A stretch of DNA of 64,000 bases from Aeriscardovia sp. (GTDB lineage Bacteria; Actinomycetota; Actinomycetes; Actinomycetales; Bifidobacteriaceae): assembly GCA_017538895.1 (NCBI GenBank), contig JAFYHY010000097.1:62001-126000 (forward strand), written 5' to 3'. Positions 26,998 to 36,746 of the stretch are shown piece after piece. The translations under genes were made by a program, and so were the position numbers. Every line of letters begins with the position of its first letter. The stretch's first letter is position 1. Under the pieces are notes generated by a model that was not told the DNA's origin, did no database searches, and saw only the letters and a list, made by a program, of their open reading frames with translations.

Positions 26998-28392
26998 GTG
27001 TCATCACAAACTGAAAAGAAAGCAACGGTAGGCTTAAGTATCGTTGCAGCAGGCTTGCTCGCTTTAACAGGCGTTTTTTCTAACAAATGTATTAATGTCA
27101 TGTTTCCTGATGTTGCTCATGATTTCTCCGTATCAATTGGATCGACACAATGGTTAATCTCAGGATTCATGATGACCAACGCCATTACTGCTGCTACTTC
27201 TGCATATCTCTTAAAAAAGATCGCAGCACAAAAAATTGAATTAGTATGCGCTATTCTCTTTTGCGTTGGCGCTTTAATGGATGCCCTGGCACCATCATTC
27301 CCTATATTAATCGCCGGAAGAATTATCCAAGGCATTGCCTTAGGCCCAGCAATGCCACTTCTCTGGTTCCTTATCTTTACAGAAATATCAAAGTCGCGTG
27401 TCGGAACAATATCTGGTTGGATTGGTGCATCAATTGGCATCGCATGCACCATTGGGCCACTCTATGCTGGATGGGTCTCTGATTTAGGATCATGGCGCCT
27501 TGTATTCTGGACGTTCCTTGTCTTAGCTATTATCAGCTTAATTCTCGGCCAAATTTCCATTCGTGTTATTCCAGAAGGAACCGATTATCATTTTAGTTTT
27601 TCTGGTTTAGCATTCCTTGCTATCTGCTTCTCAGCATTCGATATTACAGTAAGCTCCCTCGATGAACCTCATCTCACTCTCACCTTCTGGTTATCCCTTA
27701 TTATTGGATTCCTTTTCCTCGGCATTTTTATCTTTACAAATAACAGAGGAAAAGCCCGATTATTCAATCTCAAGATATTTGCAATCCCAGCTGTTGCATT
27801 CTCAGCTCTCGCCTATTTCCTTTTTGAAGCTATTAACGTGGGAATGCAAGCACTTGTTCCAACGTACGCGCAATGCGCCTTACGTACATCAGCATTACTC
27901 GGCGGATTTGTGATTATTCCAGGAAGCATTTTAGGATCATTTGGTTCTGTTATAGCTGGTAAATGGGCTGATAAAAAAGGTTATGATATACCAATTATCC
28001 TCGGCGCTTCCTCACTTCTCTTTGGTATCGTAGGAACAGTAATTTTCCAAAAGAATCTAGCTATTTGGTCATTGCTATTACTCTATATATTCCAACGTGT
28101 TGGATTCTCATTTGGATATCAGAACATCGTGTCTCACACCTCACTCATTGTTCCAGCCAGCGAAAAAGCTGATGTCAGTTCCCTCTTTAGTGTCATTGCT
28201 AATTATTCCGGATCTGTTGGCGCAGGATTATTGTTATCACTCTTTGAGATAGGACAAGATTCAGTATCAGGATCCGCAATTACCAAAGCTTTAGCTGGCG
28301 GTCATATTGCTTTCCTCTATGGAACTTTCGGCGCCATACTGATGTTATTGTTCACTATCCTATCTTTCATATCATCACGTAAGAAGGGATAA
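26998..28392 (+). CDS. MFS transporter (DHA2-like), first of a tandem pair
   Basis: A 464-residue integral membrane protein with about 12 or more hydrophobic segments. The pattern of the drug/proton antiporter families is visible: TQWLISGFMMTNAITAATSA in helix 2, GRIIQGIALGPAMP after helix 4 and GWIGASIGIACTIGPLYAGW (motif C-like) in helix 5. It starts at GTG with only a weak AAAGAAG upstream. A homologous transporter gene follows after ~60 nt on the same strand. No regulator is adjacent and the substrate is unknown. Confidence 0.85.
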   Translation: MSSQTEKKATVGLSIVAAGLLALTGVFSNKCINVMFPDVAHDFSVSIGSTQWLISGFMMTNAITAATSAYLLKKIAAQKIELVCAILFCVGALMDALAPSFPILIAGRIIQGIALGPAMPLLWFLIFTEISKSRVGTISGWIGASIGIACTIGPLYAGWVSDLGSWRLVFWTFLVLAIISLILGQISIRVIPEGTDYHFSFSGLAFLAICFSAFDITVSSLDEPHLTLTFWLSLIIGFLFLGIFIFTNNRGKARLFNLKIFAIPAVAFSALAYFLFEAINVGMQALVPTYAQCALRTSALLGGFVIIPGSILGSFGSVIAGKWADKKGYDIPIILGASSLLFGIVGTVIFQKNLAIWSLLLLYIFQRVGFSFGYQNIVSHTSLIVPASEKADVSSLFSVIANYSGSVGAGLLLSLFEIGQDSVSGSAITKALAGGHIAFLYGTFGAILMLLFTILSFISSRKKG

Positions 28393-28453
28393 TAAACAAG
28401 AATCCTCATTCGTGCTTTTGCTTATCATTCCTAAAACGACTAGGCTTCTGGTA

Positions 28454-29818
28454 GTGACCACAAAAAACTTAAAATCAAAGCATGTTTACTTAGCAGTCAT
28501 TTCAGCAGGTCTTCTTGTTTTTCTTGGATCCTTTGCGAACAAAAGCACAAATGTTATGTATCCTGCCATTGTCCGGCAATTTCATCAACCACTTAACATA
28601 ACACAATGGATTAGTACGGCCTATATGCTGGCTAATACTCTTTCTATTACTACTACTGCTTATCTTCTACGACAATATTCGGCTCGTTCTATAGAACGTG
28701 TTGCCGCATTCTTCTTTATTATTGGAACATTTCTTTGTGGTCCAGCATTGAATCTTCCTATGCTTTTCATTGGAAGAACATTCCAAGGAATTTCTGACGG
28801 CTTATGTGTCGCTGTTATGTTCTTCATTATCTTTACCCAGATACCTCAAGATCGTCTAGGTTTGATGTCAGGTGTATCTGGTGCGCTAATGGCATTGGCT
28901 TGTTCCTTAGGACCAACATATGGTGGATGGCTTTGTGACACTATATCTTGGAGAGCTGTTTTCTGGAGTATTTTACCGATTGGTTTTCTTAGTCTGATCT
29001 GTGGCGAGATCTTTATTCGTAATACACCGCAAGGTAATTCGCATGCTTTCAGTTACACGAGTATGGTTTTCATTTCCTTGTCCTTCTTCTGCTTTGATTA
29101 TTCTGCGACGATGATGGGGTCAACAGGTTTTCAATGGCAGTTCTGGGGACTTTTTGCTCTTGGTATTCTTTTTCTTGTTGGTTTTATTGTTGCTAATAAT
29201 CGTGGTAAAACTCGTCTTTTTTATTTGGATATTTTCCGTATACCAGCTATTCGTTGGGCGACTTTTAATTACTTTTTAATGCAAATAATTGCTGCTGGTA
29301 TTATGGCAGTCATTCCTACGTATGCTCAATATATATTGAAAACTAATGCTTTGTTATCTGGTTTTATTCTTTTCCCTGGAGCTTTGTTGGGAGCAGTGAC
29401 ATCACCTTTATCTGGTAAATGGGCTGATCATAAAGGATCTCGTTATCCTGTCATTGCTGGAGGATTGTTACAACTTTGTGGCGCATGTATCATGCTTATC
29501 TGTCAACGGTATCTTACTGTTGTCTTTCTTCTCATCTTGTATGTTATTTCTCGAGTAAGTTACAACCTTATGTACACGAATACCATTGCATATGCGTCAC
29601 TGATTGTTCCCGAAAAGCATAAATTAGATGTCAATTCTGTTTTTAATACGGCAGAAGACTTTGGCGGATCATTAGGGGTTGATCTTTTTATGTCAATCTT
29701 TGCGTTAACTCAGCATAATGGTTTAGGTATGTTTACAGGTGGAACCATTATTTTCAGTCTCATTATTGGAATAAGTGTCATGATGCTGTTATGTATCAAA
29801 CAAACATATAAACGCTAA
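28454..29818 (+). CDS. MFS transporter (DHA2-like), second of a tandem pair
   Basis: I place the start at GTG 28454 (454 aa) because the N-terminus then aligns with the first transporter. The frame is open to an in-frame GTG at 28412, and neither start has a good Shine-Dalgarno site. Motifs correspond point by point: TQWISTAYMLANTLSITTTA, GRTFQGISDGLCVAVMFF and GVSGALMALACSLGPTYGGW. The pair arose by duplication and probably forms one transcript. Whether they act as a heteromer or as separate exporters cannot be told. Confidence 0.83.
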   Translation: MTTKNLKSKHVYLAVISAGLLVFLGSFANKSTNVMYPAIVRQFHQPLNITQWISTAYMLANTLSITTTAYLLRQYSARSIERVAAFFFIIGTFLCGPALNLPMLFIGRTFQGISDGLCVAVMFFIIFTQIPQDRLGLMSGVSGALMALACSLGPTYGGWLCDTISWRAVFWSILPIGFLSLICGEIFIRNTPQGNSHAFSYTSMVFISLSFFCFDYSATMMGSTGFQWQFWGLFALGILFLVGFIVANNRGKTRLFYLDIFRIPAIRWATFNYFLMQIIAAGIMAVIPTYAQYILKTNALLSGFILFPGALLGAVTSPLSGKWADHKGSRYPVIAGGLLQLCGACIMLICQRYLTVVFLLILYVISRVSYNLMYTNTIAYASLIVPEKHKLDVNSVFNTAEDFGGSLGVDLFMSIFALTQHNGLGMFTGGTIIFSLIIGISVMMLLCIKQTYKR

Positions 29819-29883
29819 CAGGAGAAATGTTTTAAAGCTGATAACGTTTTCTTTTTTAAAGTCACGGAATGAATAAAAGAAAA

Positions 29884-29902
29884 GGGCTAGCAAAGCTAGC
29901 CC
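29884..29902 (-). terminator. Terminator of tRNA-Gly
   Basis: GGGCTAG-loop-CTAGCCC followed by TTTTCTTTTATT on the minus strand directly after the tRNA. Confidence 0.85.
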
Positions 29903-29908
29903 TGCTAG

Positions 29909-29979
29909 AGCGGACGACGGGAATCGAACCCGCGTAATCAGTTTGGAAGACTGAGGCTCTACCATTGAGCTACATCCGC
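29909..29979 (-). tRNA. tRNA-Gly (anticodon TCC)
   Basis: The minus strand gives a complete cloverleaf: acceptor GCGGATG/CGTCCGC (one wobble), anticodon loop CTTCCAA and T-arm GCGGG-TTCGATT-CCCGT. CCA is not encoded. Confidence 0.96.
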
Positions 29980-30076
29980 AGTAACAACAAAGAATACTAT
30001 ACACTATTTTTAAAAAAATATCTACTGTGTCGTTTGTTAGTGTTTTTACTTATTCACAGATTACTTTATTATGCAA

Positions 30077-30082
30077 TAGCAT
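30077..30082 (+). promoter_or_regulatory. -10-like box placed for a leaderless mRNA (pepO)
   Basis: TAGCAT ends 6 nt before the ATG at 30089 and no Shine-Dalgarno site is present. It is a weaker match than the other leaderless candidates. Confidence 0.35.
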
Positions 30083-30088
30083 ATAAGT

Positions 30089-32137
30089 ATGACTAGCATT
30101 AACTTAGCTGTGGATCAGCCACGTCCGCAAGATGATTTTTACCGTTCTATTAACGGTGAGTGGATTAATACCTATGAGCTTCCAGCTGACCGTTCTCGCT
30201 TTGGCGCTTTTGACAAGCTTGCTGAAGATTCTGAGAAGGCTGTTAAGGAAATTCTTGAGGATGAATCTACGCCAGCTCCAAAGTCAACTGCACTTTATAA
30301 GAGCTTCCTTGATACCGATGCTCTTGAAAAAGCTGGTATTACACCGATTGAGAACACTTTGAAAGATATTGAAGCTGTTTCTTCAAAAGAAGATTTAATT
30401 AAGCTTCTTGGTACATTAAATCCAGCAGGCGGCCCAAGCTTCTTAGAGATCGCTATTTTTGCTGATCCAGGTGACCCATTCACTAATATTGCTCATATTT
30501 TGCAAAACGGTATCGGTTTGCCAGATGAAGCGTATTATCGCAAAGATCAATATAAACCAATTCGTGAAGCTTATGTCAACATGATCGCAAAATTCTTCGT
30601 CTTAGCTGGTCTTAATGATGAAGAATCTGCACAACAACGTGCTCTTGATTTCCTTGATTTGGAAACAAAGATTGCTTCACATCATTGGGATAATGTTACT
30701 GATCGTGATGATAATAAGACCTATAACCCAGCTTCATGGGATGAATTGTGCAATAAGCTTCCACATATGAATTTTGCAGAGTGGGCTGATGCATGGCAAA
30801 AGTCGTATGATACTACTGCTGCTGCTCAATTAATTCCTCTCAGTTTCAAAGATGCCTTATCTCATGTCATTATTCATGAGCCAAGCTTCCTTGAAGGTCT
30901 TGACAAGGAATGGGATGAGCAGTCTCTTGATAGTTGGAAGACTTGGGCTCTTGCTCATGTCTTGATGAGCTCTGCAAACTATTTAACCAATGATTTTGAA
31001 ACTGCAGCATTTGATTTCTATGGACGTGCACTTTCTGGAACCACACAAATTCGTGATCGTTGGAAGCGTGGTGTTGCACTGATTAATAATGTTAGCGGTG
31101 AAGAAGTTGGTCGCGAATATGTTCGCCGTTATTTCCCAGCTTCCTCAAAGCAAAAGATGGAGACATTAGTTAATAATCTCCTTGCTGCTTATCGTGTTTC
31201 CATTTCCAATAGCTTGTGGCTTGGTGTAGAAACAAAGGTAAAGGCATTAGAGAAGCTTGATCTGTTTACACCAATGATTGGTTACACAGAACATTGGCGT
31301 GATTATTCTGCTCTTGATGTTACTGCTGAACATAGCTTAATGGAGAATCTTGCTGCCGCAAATATCTATGAGAATAGCTTCCAAATGAGTAAAGCAGGAA
31401 AACCAGTTGACAAGGGTGAATGGTTAATGAACCCACAAACGGTTAATGCTTACTACGAGCCATCCATGAATGTTATTGTCTTCCCAGCAGCAATTCTCCA
31501 GCCTCCATTCTTCGATCCTGATGCTGATGATGCTACTAACTATGGTGGTATTGGTTGCGTTATTGGACATGAAATTGGTCACGGTTTTGATGATCAAGGA
31601 AGCCGCTATGACGGTACTGGCAAGTTAAACGACTGGTGGACTGATGTTGACCGTGAGAACTTCACCAAGTTAACAAAGGCTCTTATTGATCAATATAGTC
31701 AACTTGTTCCTTTACAACTTGAGCAGAAATATGCTGAAGAAGGTAAAGCTGATCAAGCGCCTCACGTTAATGGTGGATTAACCATTGGAGAAAATATTGG
31801 CGATTTATCTGGCGTTAATATTTCTCTGAAGGCATACGTTCTTTCACAAGGTGGAAAAGCAAATAATCAGGATGAACTTGAAGCGTCTCTTACACAAACT
31901 CCAGTTATCAATGGTATGACTGCTGTACAACGCTTCTTCCACTCCTATGCAACAATCTGGCGTACCAAGCAACGTGATGCATTCGCCGAGCAACTCCTGG
32001 CAATTGACCCACACTCACCAGCAGAATTCCGTACCAACCAAATCGTGAAGAATGTTGATGCTTTCTATACCGCATTCGATGTTCATGAGAATGATGGTAT
32101 GTGGCTTGCTCCAGAAGATCGTGTTCGTATTTGGTGA
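30089..32137 (+). CDS. pepO: M13-family metallo-endopeptidase (neprilysin-like PepO)
   Basis: A 682-residue zinc endopeptidase that cuts oligopeptides. The zinc motif HEIGH is in VIGHEIGHGFDDQG, the third ligand in TIGENIGDLSGV, and the substrate-binding NAYYEPSMNVIVFPAAILQ is typical of M13. There is no signal peptide, so it is cytosolic, fitting use on imported peptides upstream of the three PepC aminopeptidases. It has its own terminator and lies between tRNA genes. Confidence 0.96.
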   Translation: MTSINLAVDQPRPQDDFYRSINGEWINTYELPADRSRFGAFDKLAEDSEKAVKEILEDESTPAPKSTALYKSFLDTDALEKAGITPIENTLKDIEAVSSKEDLIKLLGTLNPAGGPSFLEIAIFADPGDPFTNIAHILQNGIGLPDEAYYRKDQYKPIREAYVNMIAKFFVLAGLNDEESAQQRALDFLDLETKIASHHWDNVTDRDDNKTYNPASWDELCNKLPHMNFAEWADAWQKSYDTTAAAQLIPLSFKDALSHVIIHEPSFLEGLDKEWDEQSLDSWKTWALAHVLMSSANYLTNDFETAAFDFYGRALSGTTQIRDRWKRGVALINNVSGEEVGREYVRRYFPASSKQKMETLVNNLLAAYRVSISNSLWLGVETKVKALEKLDLFTPMIGYTEHWRDYSALDVTAEHSLMENLAAANIYENSFQMSKAGKPVDKGEWLMNPQTVNAYYEPSMNVIVFPAAILQPPFFDPDADDATNYGGIGCVIGHEIGHGFDDQGSRYDGTGKLNDWWTDVDRENFTKLTKALIDQYSQLVPLQLEQKYAEEGKADQAPHVNGGLTIGENIGDLSGVNISLKAYVLSQGGKANNQDELEASLTQTPVINGMTAVQRFFHSYATIWRTKQRDAFAEQLLAIDPHSPAEFRTNQIVKNVDAFYTAFDVHENDGMWLAPEDRVRIW

Positions 32138-32159
32138 TTAATTATCATTAATGTCACTC

Positions 32160-32190
32160 GAGGGGTTCTGGGATGTCTCCTGAACCCCTC
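32160..32190 (+). terminator. Terminator of pepO
   Basis: A 9-bp perfect stem (GAGGGGTTC / GAACCCCTC) with a 13-nt loop, 22 nt after the stop. No strong T-run follows. Confidence 0.65.
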
Positions 32191-32261
32191 TATCTGTGAA
32201 AAAATCAGCTAAAAATAAGCGATCATTACCATTTCAGATTTTTTTCTGATAAATTTGTTAT

Positions 32262-32335
32262 GGGGATGTAGCTCAGTCGGTTAGAGCAGCGAACTCATAA
32301 TTCGTCGGTCCAGGGTTCAAGCCCCTGCATCCCCA
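32262..32335 (+). tRNA. tRNA-Met (anticodon CAT, elongator type)
   Basis: A complete cloverleaf with acceptor GGGGATG/CATCCCC, anticodon loop CTCATAA and T-arm CAGGG-TTCAAGC-CCCTG. It lacks the three G-C pairs of the initiator anticodon stem. A lysidine-modified tRNA-Ile with the same CAT anticodon cannot be excluded by eye. Confidence 0.92.
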
Positions 32336-32464
32336 CTCGTACGCTTTTTATACTTTTATCATTATTTTTCTTCTTTTTTGCTTGTTCTTATCGAAGATTT
32401 CTTAGTATTTTTGTTAAACTCATTAAAAAATTACTTTGAAAACTGCAATCGTAAAGGACAGAAC

Positions 32465-34147
32465 GTGGCAGAATTCATTTTCCAAATGTATAAAGCCCGC
32501 AAAGCATTTGGCGATCATGTCATCCTCGACGATGTCAGTATGAGCTTCTACCCTGGAGCAAAGATTGGCGTTGTCGGCCCAAATGGCATGGGTAAAACTA
32601 CTCTCCTCCGTATCATGGCTGGTTTAGAACCATTATCTAATGGTGAAGCTCGCCTCTCCCCTGGTTATACCGTTGACATTCTTCATCAGGAACCTCCATT
32701 AGATGAATCAAAAACTGTTATGGAAAACATTGCTGAAGCTGTCGGACCTATCAAAGCTAAACTTGATCGTTTCAATCAAATTGGCGATGAAATGGCGACA
32801 GATCCTAATGCTGACTATGAAGCACTCATGGAAGAAATGGGCAAACTTCAAACCGAGATTGATGCTGCTGATGCATGGGATTTAGACAACCAGCTCCAAC
32901 AAGCTATGGATGCTTTACAATGCCCTCCACCTGATTCTCCAGTCACAAAATTATCTGGTGGAGAACGTCGTCGTGTCGCATTATGCAAGATTCTTCTTGA
33001 AGCTCCAGATCTTCTTTTGCTTGATGAGCCAACCAACCACTTGGATGCTGAATCCATTCTCTGGTTAGAAAACTTCCTTCATAATTATCCAGGCACAGTC
33101 GTCGCTATTACCCACGATCGTTCCTTCCTTGACTCTGTTGCGGAATGGATATGCGAAGTTGACCGCGGACAGTTATACCCATATCAAGGAAACTACACCA
33201 CCTACTTAGAGACCAAAGCAAAGCGTCTTGAAGTTCAAGGTCAAAAAGATGCCAAGCTTCAGAAACGTTTGAAGAGTGAAATTGAGTGGGCACACAGTTC
33301 ACAAAAAGCTCGTCAAGCGAAGAACAGGGCTCGTCTTGAACGCTATGAGCAGATGGAAGCTGAAGCTGCGAAATCAAAGAAACTTGATTTCTCAGAAATT
33401 CAAATCCCACCTGGGCCACGCCTTGGCACAACCGTTCTTGAAGTTGAACACTTACATAAAGAATTTGACGGTCGTGTCTTGATTGATGATTTGAGCTTTA
33501 CCTTGCCTCGCAATGGTATTGTCGGCGTCATTGGACCAAATGGTGTCGGTAAATCAACACTCTTTAAGATGATCGTCGGTAAGGAACAACCAACCAGCGG
33601 TTCTATTCGTGTGGGTGATACTGTTTCTATCAGTTATGTTGATCAGAACCGTGAAGGCATCGACCCAAATAAAACCTTATGGGAAGTTGTTTCTGAAGGA
33701 TCTCAATTTATTAATGTTAATAATGTTGAAATTCCATCCCGAGCCTACACCGCAAGCTTTGGCTTTAAGGGATCTGACCAGCAAAAGTTAGCTGGTGTTC
33801 TCTCTGGTGGTGAACGTAACCGACTAAATCTTGCATTGACTCTTAAACAAGGTGGAAACCTTCTTCTTCTCGATGAGCCAACCAATGATCTTGATGTTGA
33901 GACTTTGGAAAGTCTAGAGAATGCTTTGTTAGAGTTCCCTGGATGCGTTGTGGTTATTTCACACGATCGCTGGTTCCTTGATCGTTTAGCTACCCATATT
34001 CTTGCATGGGAAGGCACTGATGATGATCCAGGTAACTGGTATTGGTATGAAGGAAACTTCCAAGCATATCAAGAAAATAAAGTTGCACGATTGGGTGAGG
34101 AAGCTAGTAAGCCTCATCGTCTGCATCGTAAGTTAACGAGGGATTAA
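32465..34147 (+). CDS. ettA: ABC-F translation factor EttA
   Basis: I use the GTG at 32465 (560 aa, the family length), which has AAAGGA 8 nt upstream; the open frame extends 29 codons further but without a site. There are two ABC domains with Walker A (GPNGMGKTT, GPNGVGKST), signatures LSGGERRR and LSGGERNR, and Walker B followed by EPTNHLD/EPTNDLD. Between them lies the helical linker with an RARLERYEQM-type segment that contacts the ribosomal P-site tRNA. EttA gates the first elongation step according to energy state. tesB follows after 2 nt. Confidence 0.96.
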   Translation: MAEFIFQMYKARKAFGDHVILDDVSMSFYPGAKIGVVGPNGMGKTTLLRIMAGLEPLSNGEARLSPGYTVDILHQEPPLDESKTVMENIAEAVGPIKAKLDRFNQIGDEMATDPNADYEALMEEMGKLQTEIDAADAWDLDNQLQQAMDALQCPPPDSPVTKLSGGERRRVALCKILLEAPDLLLLDEPTNHLDAESILWLENFLHNYPGTVVAITHDRSFLDSVAEWICEVDRGQLYPYQGNYTTYLETKAKRLEVQGQKDAKLQKRLKSEIEWAHSSQKARQAKNRARLERYEQMEAEAAKSKKLDFSEIQIPPGPRLGTTVLEVEHLHKEFDGRVLIDDLSFTLPRNGIVGVIGPNGVGKSTLFKMIVGKEQPTSGSIRVGDTVSISYVDQNREGIDPNKTLWEVVSEGSQFINVNNVEIPSRAYTASFGFKGSDQQKLAGVLSGGERNRLNLALTLKQGGNLLLLDEPTNDLDVETLESLENALLEFPGCVVVISHDRWFLDRLATHILAWEGTDDDPGNWYWYEGNFQAYQENKVARLGEEASKPHRLHRKLTRD

Positions 34148-34149
34148 TT

Positions 34150-35223
34150 GTGGCAGAACAGTCTAAAGAGAATCTACCAAGTCTTCATATGAATGCTGGA
34201 GCAGCAAATATCAGTAATTTTGCTTCTTCATTGTCTCTCGCAGGAAAAGCAATGCGAGAAAACTTATATGAGGCTCTTGATCTTGTTACTGACCATGACA
34301 CACCAGACCAAATGATGCTGCATGGAAAAACACTGTATTTTCCTACAGGTCGTACGTATGGCGGTCATATTATGGCGCAATCTATTGTTGCCGGAGCAAT
34401 GAGTTTACCTCAAGATGGTCGTATCCCTCATTCAGCGCATGGATATTTTATTACTCCAGGACGCTTAGGAGAAGATATTCATTTTGAAGTGAATAAGATT
34501 CGAGATGGTAGATCCTTTAGCCAACGTTCTGTTCTCTTATCTCAAGGTGCGCACAGTCTGCTGCGAACGATGGCCAGTTATCAGGTCAATGGTCAAGAAG
34601 GCATCGATTTTTCAACACCAATGCCAGAAAATGTGCCTGATCCGGAATCATTACCAAGTTTGATTGACTTGATGCAATCATATGCTGATAAATCAGCTTT
34701 TGCTCATTATTATGCGAAAGTATCCAGCTTTGATATCCGTCATGTATCAGATCCTGTTTTCATTACCTATGACGATTCAGGGATAACAGCATTACCAGAC
34801 GGGCAATTACAAGGTCAAGCAAAAGCACGACCAGCAGATAAACCACAGCAAATGGTATGGATGAGACTGCTACCAGAAGGTATTGGATCATATCCCTTAA
34901 CCATTGATGATCAGATTCATCAACGTGCGCTTCTTGCGATGGGATGTGATCAGATTATGACTGAACCAGCATTACGTCAATCTGGTTTAAGTCTCACCAC
35001 ACCAGGTATCACTATTGCCACACTGGATCATTCCATGTGGTGGTATGCCGATATTGATGTAACAAAGTGGCATTTGTATGTGCAGAATGCGCCAGTTGCT
35101 GGTCATGGACGTGTGTATTGTCGTGCTCGCGTATATCAAGATGGTCGTTTGCGCGCAGAAATCACACAAGAAGCGTTATTGCGTGTACCAAAAACCGTGC
35201 AGCCTCATCAGCATGCTGACTGA
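34150..35223 (+). CDS. tesB: Acyl-CoA thioesterase II (TesB family)
   Basis: A 357-residue protein with a double hot-dog fold that hydrolyses acyl-CoA. The N-terminal hot-dog reads FPTGRTYGGHIMAQSIVAGA. The C-terminal one contains ATLDHSMWWYADIDVTKWHL with the catalytic Asp of LDHS, and then RLRAEITQEALLRVP with the catalytic Gln. It is longer than the usual ~290 aa because of an N-terminal extension and a central insert near residues 195-240. It starts at GTG 2 nt after ettA, so the two are co-transcribed. Confidence 0.92.
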   Translation: MAEQSKENLPSLHMNAGAANISNFASSLSLAGKAMRENLYEALDLVTDHDTPDQMMLHGKTLYFPTGRTYGGHIMAQSIVAGAMSLPQDGRIPHSAHGYFITPGRLGEDIHFEVNKIRDGRSFSQRSVLLSQGAHSLLRTMASYQVNGQEGIDFSTPMPENVPDPESLPSLIDLMQSYADKSAFAHYYAKVSSFDIRHVSDPVFITYDDSGITALPDGQLQGQAKARPADKPQQMVWMRLLPEGIGSYPLTIDDQIHQRALLAMGCDQIMTEPALRQSGLSLTTPGITIATLDHSMWWYADIDVTKWHLYVQNAPVAGHGRVYCRARVYQDGRLRAEITQEALLRVPKTVQPHQHAD

Positions 35224-35246
35224 TAAACAATAAGGCTATTACACAG

Positions 35247-35281
35247 TAAAAGGGGGCAGTATTTATGTGCTGTCCCTTTTA
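35247..35281. terminator. Bidirectional terminator between tesB and the unknown gene
   Basis: TAAAAGGGGGCAG pairs with CTGTCCCTTTTA (one bulge) around a ~10-nt loop and gives T-runs on both strands. It lies between convergent genes. Confidence 0.75.
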
Positions 35282-35283
35282 TT

Positions 35284-36189
35284 TTATTCTTTATGACGAG
35301 GGCACATACGGTTAGCAAGATTAGTGACTGTGACCTGCGTGCCACTAGTAAGATCTAAACGCGTAGCATCATACCCAGTTTCTATTTCATCTCCTGGAAC
35401 TAATGACGCGGTACCATATCCTGTTTTGAAATGAACTTCAATTGGTGTGCCAGAACTGATAACACCCATTTTGTTATCTTTGACCTGCGCGCGAATCCAT
35501 TCTGCAAAACTATGATCATTATGGAAAACAAGCATATTGGAATCGTTCATCAGTCGAGCTATCTGCCGATATGATGGGAAACTGAGATCATTAACAATAT
35601 TTTTCCGTAGTGTAACAGCATCATCAAAAGACTCAAAGACAGCAGTGATACCACGATACCCGTAGAGAGGATCTTTGAGCTGATTAGTCCGGTTAAAAAC
35701 TTGCGTAACATACCATGCTTGCGGATTAATTAACTGTGTTGCATACGGTTGATTTTTATTCCAATTATGAGATTTACGAACATCAATAATAGGATCAGCA
35801 TCACGGCATACCACTGAGGTAACAATATGTTGCTTCATCTTGTCCCATAGTTGACGCGCATCATTATAACGCACAATCTCCCCGGAACCATCTGAAGACA
35901 ATCGCTGCGCGCGTCGAGCTAATGTACGAAGAGTGATAGATGATGCATGAGATGCTTTCAGAGCATTAGGATCTTCAGTAACAGAAATACCTTGAGGACC
36001 ATATCCGTCTGCAAGATCAAGAACATCAACAAATAAATTTGACTCATTTGAATAGTAACGATCACTGTACAGTGGATACATTTCATAATCATGATATGTC
36101 TGTACGGTTATTTCTTCAGTCTGAAGATCAGTCATTACTAATGAAATATCACTGCCTGATCGTGACGCTGTAAACCTAAACGACTTCAT
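35284..36189 (-). CDS. Protein of unknown function at the end of the folate operon
   Basis: I do not recognise this 301-residue protein. It has no signal peptide or membrane segment. The C-terminal third reads SSGTPIEVHFKTGYG then GDEIETGYDATRLDLTSGTQ, suggesting a beta-rich domain. The middle is charged and rich in aromatic residues. It starts 23 nt after the DUF3180 gene on the same strand and ends at the operon terminator, so it is probably the last gene of the 35-47 kb run. No strong ribosome-binding site is seen. Confidence 0.7.
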   Translation of the reverse strand: MKSFRFTASRSGSDISLVMTDLQTEEITVQTYHDYEMYPLYSDRYYSNESNLFVDVLDLADGYGPQGISVTEDPNALKASHASSITLRTLARRAQRLSSDGSGEIVRYNDARQLWDKMKQHIVTSVVCRDADPIIDVRKSHNWNKNQPYATQLINPQAWYVTQVFNRTNQLKDPLYGYRGITAVFESFDDAVTLRKNIVNDLSFPSYRQIARLMNDSNMLVFHNDHSFAEWIRAQVKDNKMGVISSGTPIEVHFKTGYGTASLVPGDEIETGYDATRLDLTSGTQVTVTNLANRMCPRHKE

Positions 36190-36212
36190 GCTTCAATATT
36201 GCCACGTTTTCC

Positions 36213-36746
36213 TTATTTTGAATGAATTTCATTATCATATTCATTGCTATACCCGTGTGGTTTTTTACCTCGATATCGTTGAATATGAGGGTTTTCAGGA
36301 CCTTCAGTAGGAGGTAAAACACACCAATGTTCAGCAATGATGCCACACACTAAATCAATCATTCCCGCGATAACAGCAAACCCACATTCAAAAAGAATTT
36401 TCTTATAATAATCCACATCATTATGAGGAATAATAACTAAAAATTGACCAATATACCATCCGCAGAGCAAGGCGCCAGCAAGCGACACAGCTTTCGCAAT
36501 AATCAATGTATTAGCAGCTCGATTAGGCGCAATATCACGTGTTTTATCATGAATATATTTATGAACAGTCCATCCAAGTTCTAATGTCAATAAACCTAAA
36601 GTAATCAAAATGATAGAAACAAAATACGGTGTTCCTAAAACTTCAAATCGTGTTGTTTCTGTTGCTTTTGCTAAGAAAAGACCACCAACAATACCCAGAA
36701 TAAGCAACAAGACAAACAAATACCAAGGAGTCTGTCGTGCTTTCAT
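36213..36746 (-). CDS. DUF3180 membrane protein
   Basis: A 177-residue protein with four hydrophobic segments (about residues 8-26, 40-60, 85-103 and 120-142) and a basic C-terminal tail. DUF3180 proteins are small actinobacterial membrane proteins almost always found just after folK, exactly the position here. The ATG overlaps the folB-folK stop by 1 nt (TAATG). The function is unknown; a role near folate or the envelope is only suggested by context. Confidence 0.85.
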   Translation of the reverse strand: MKARQTPWYLFVLLLILGIVGGLFLAKATETTRFEVLGTPYFVSIILITLGLLTLELGWTVHKYIHDKTRDIAPNRAANTLIIAKAVSLAGALLCGWYIGQFLVIIPHNDVDYYKKILFECGFAVIAGMIDLVCGIIAEHWCVLPPTEGPENPHIQRYRGKKPHGYSNEYDNEIHSK

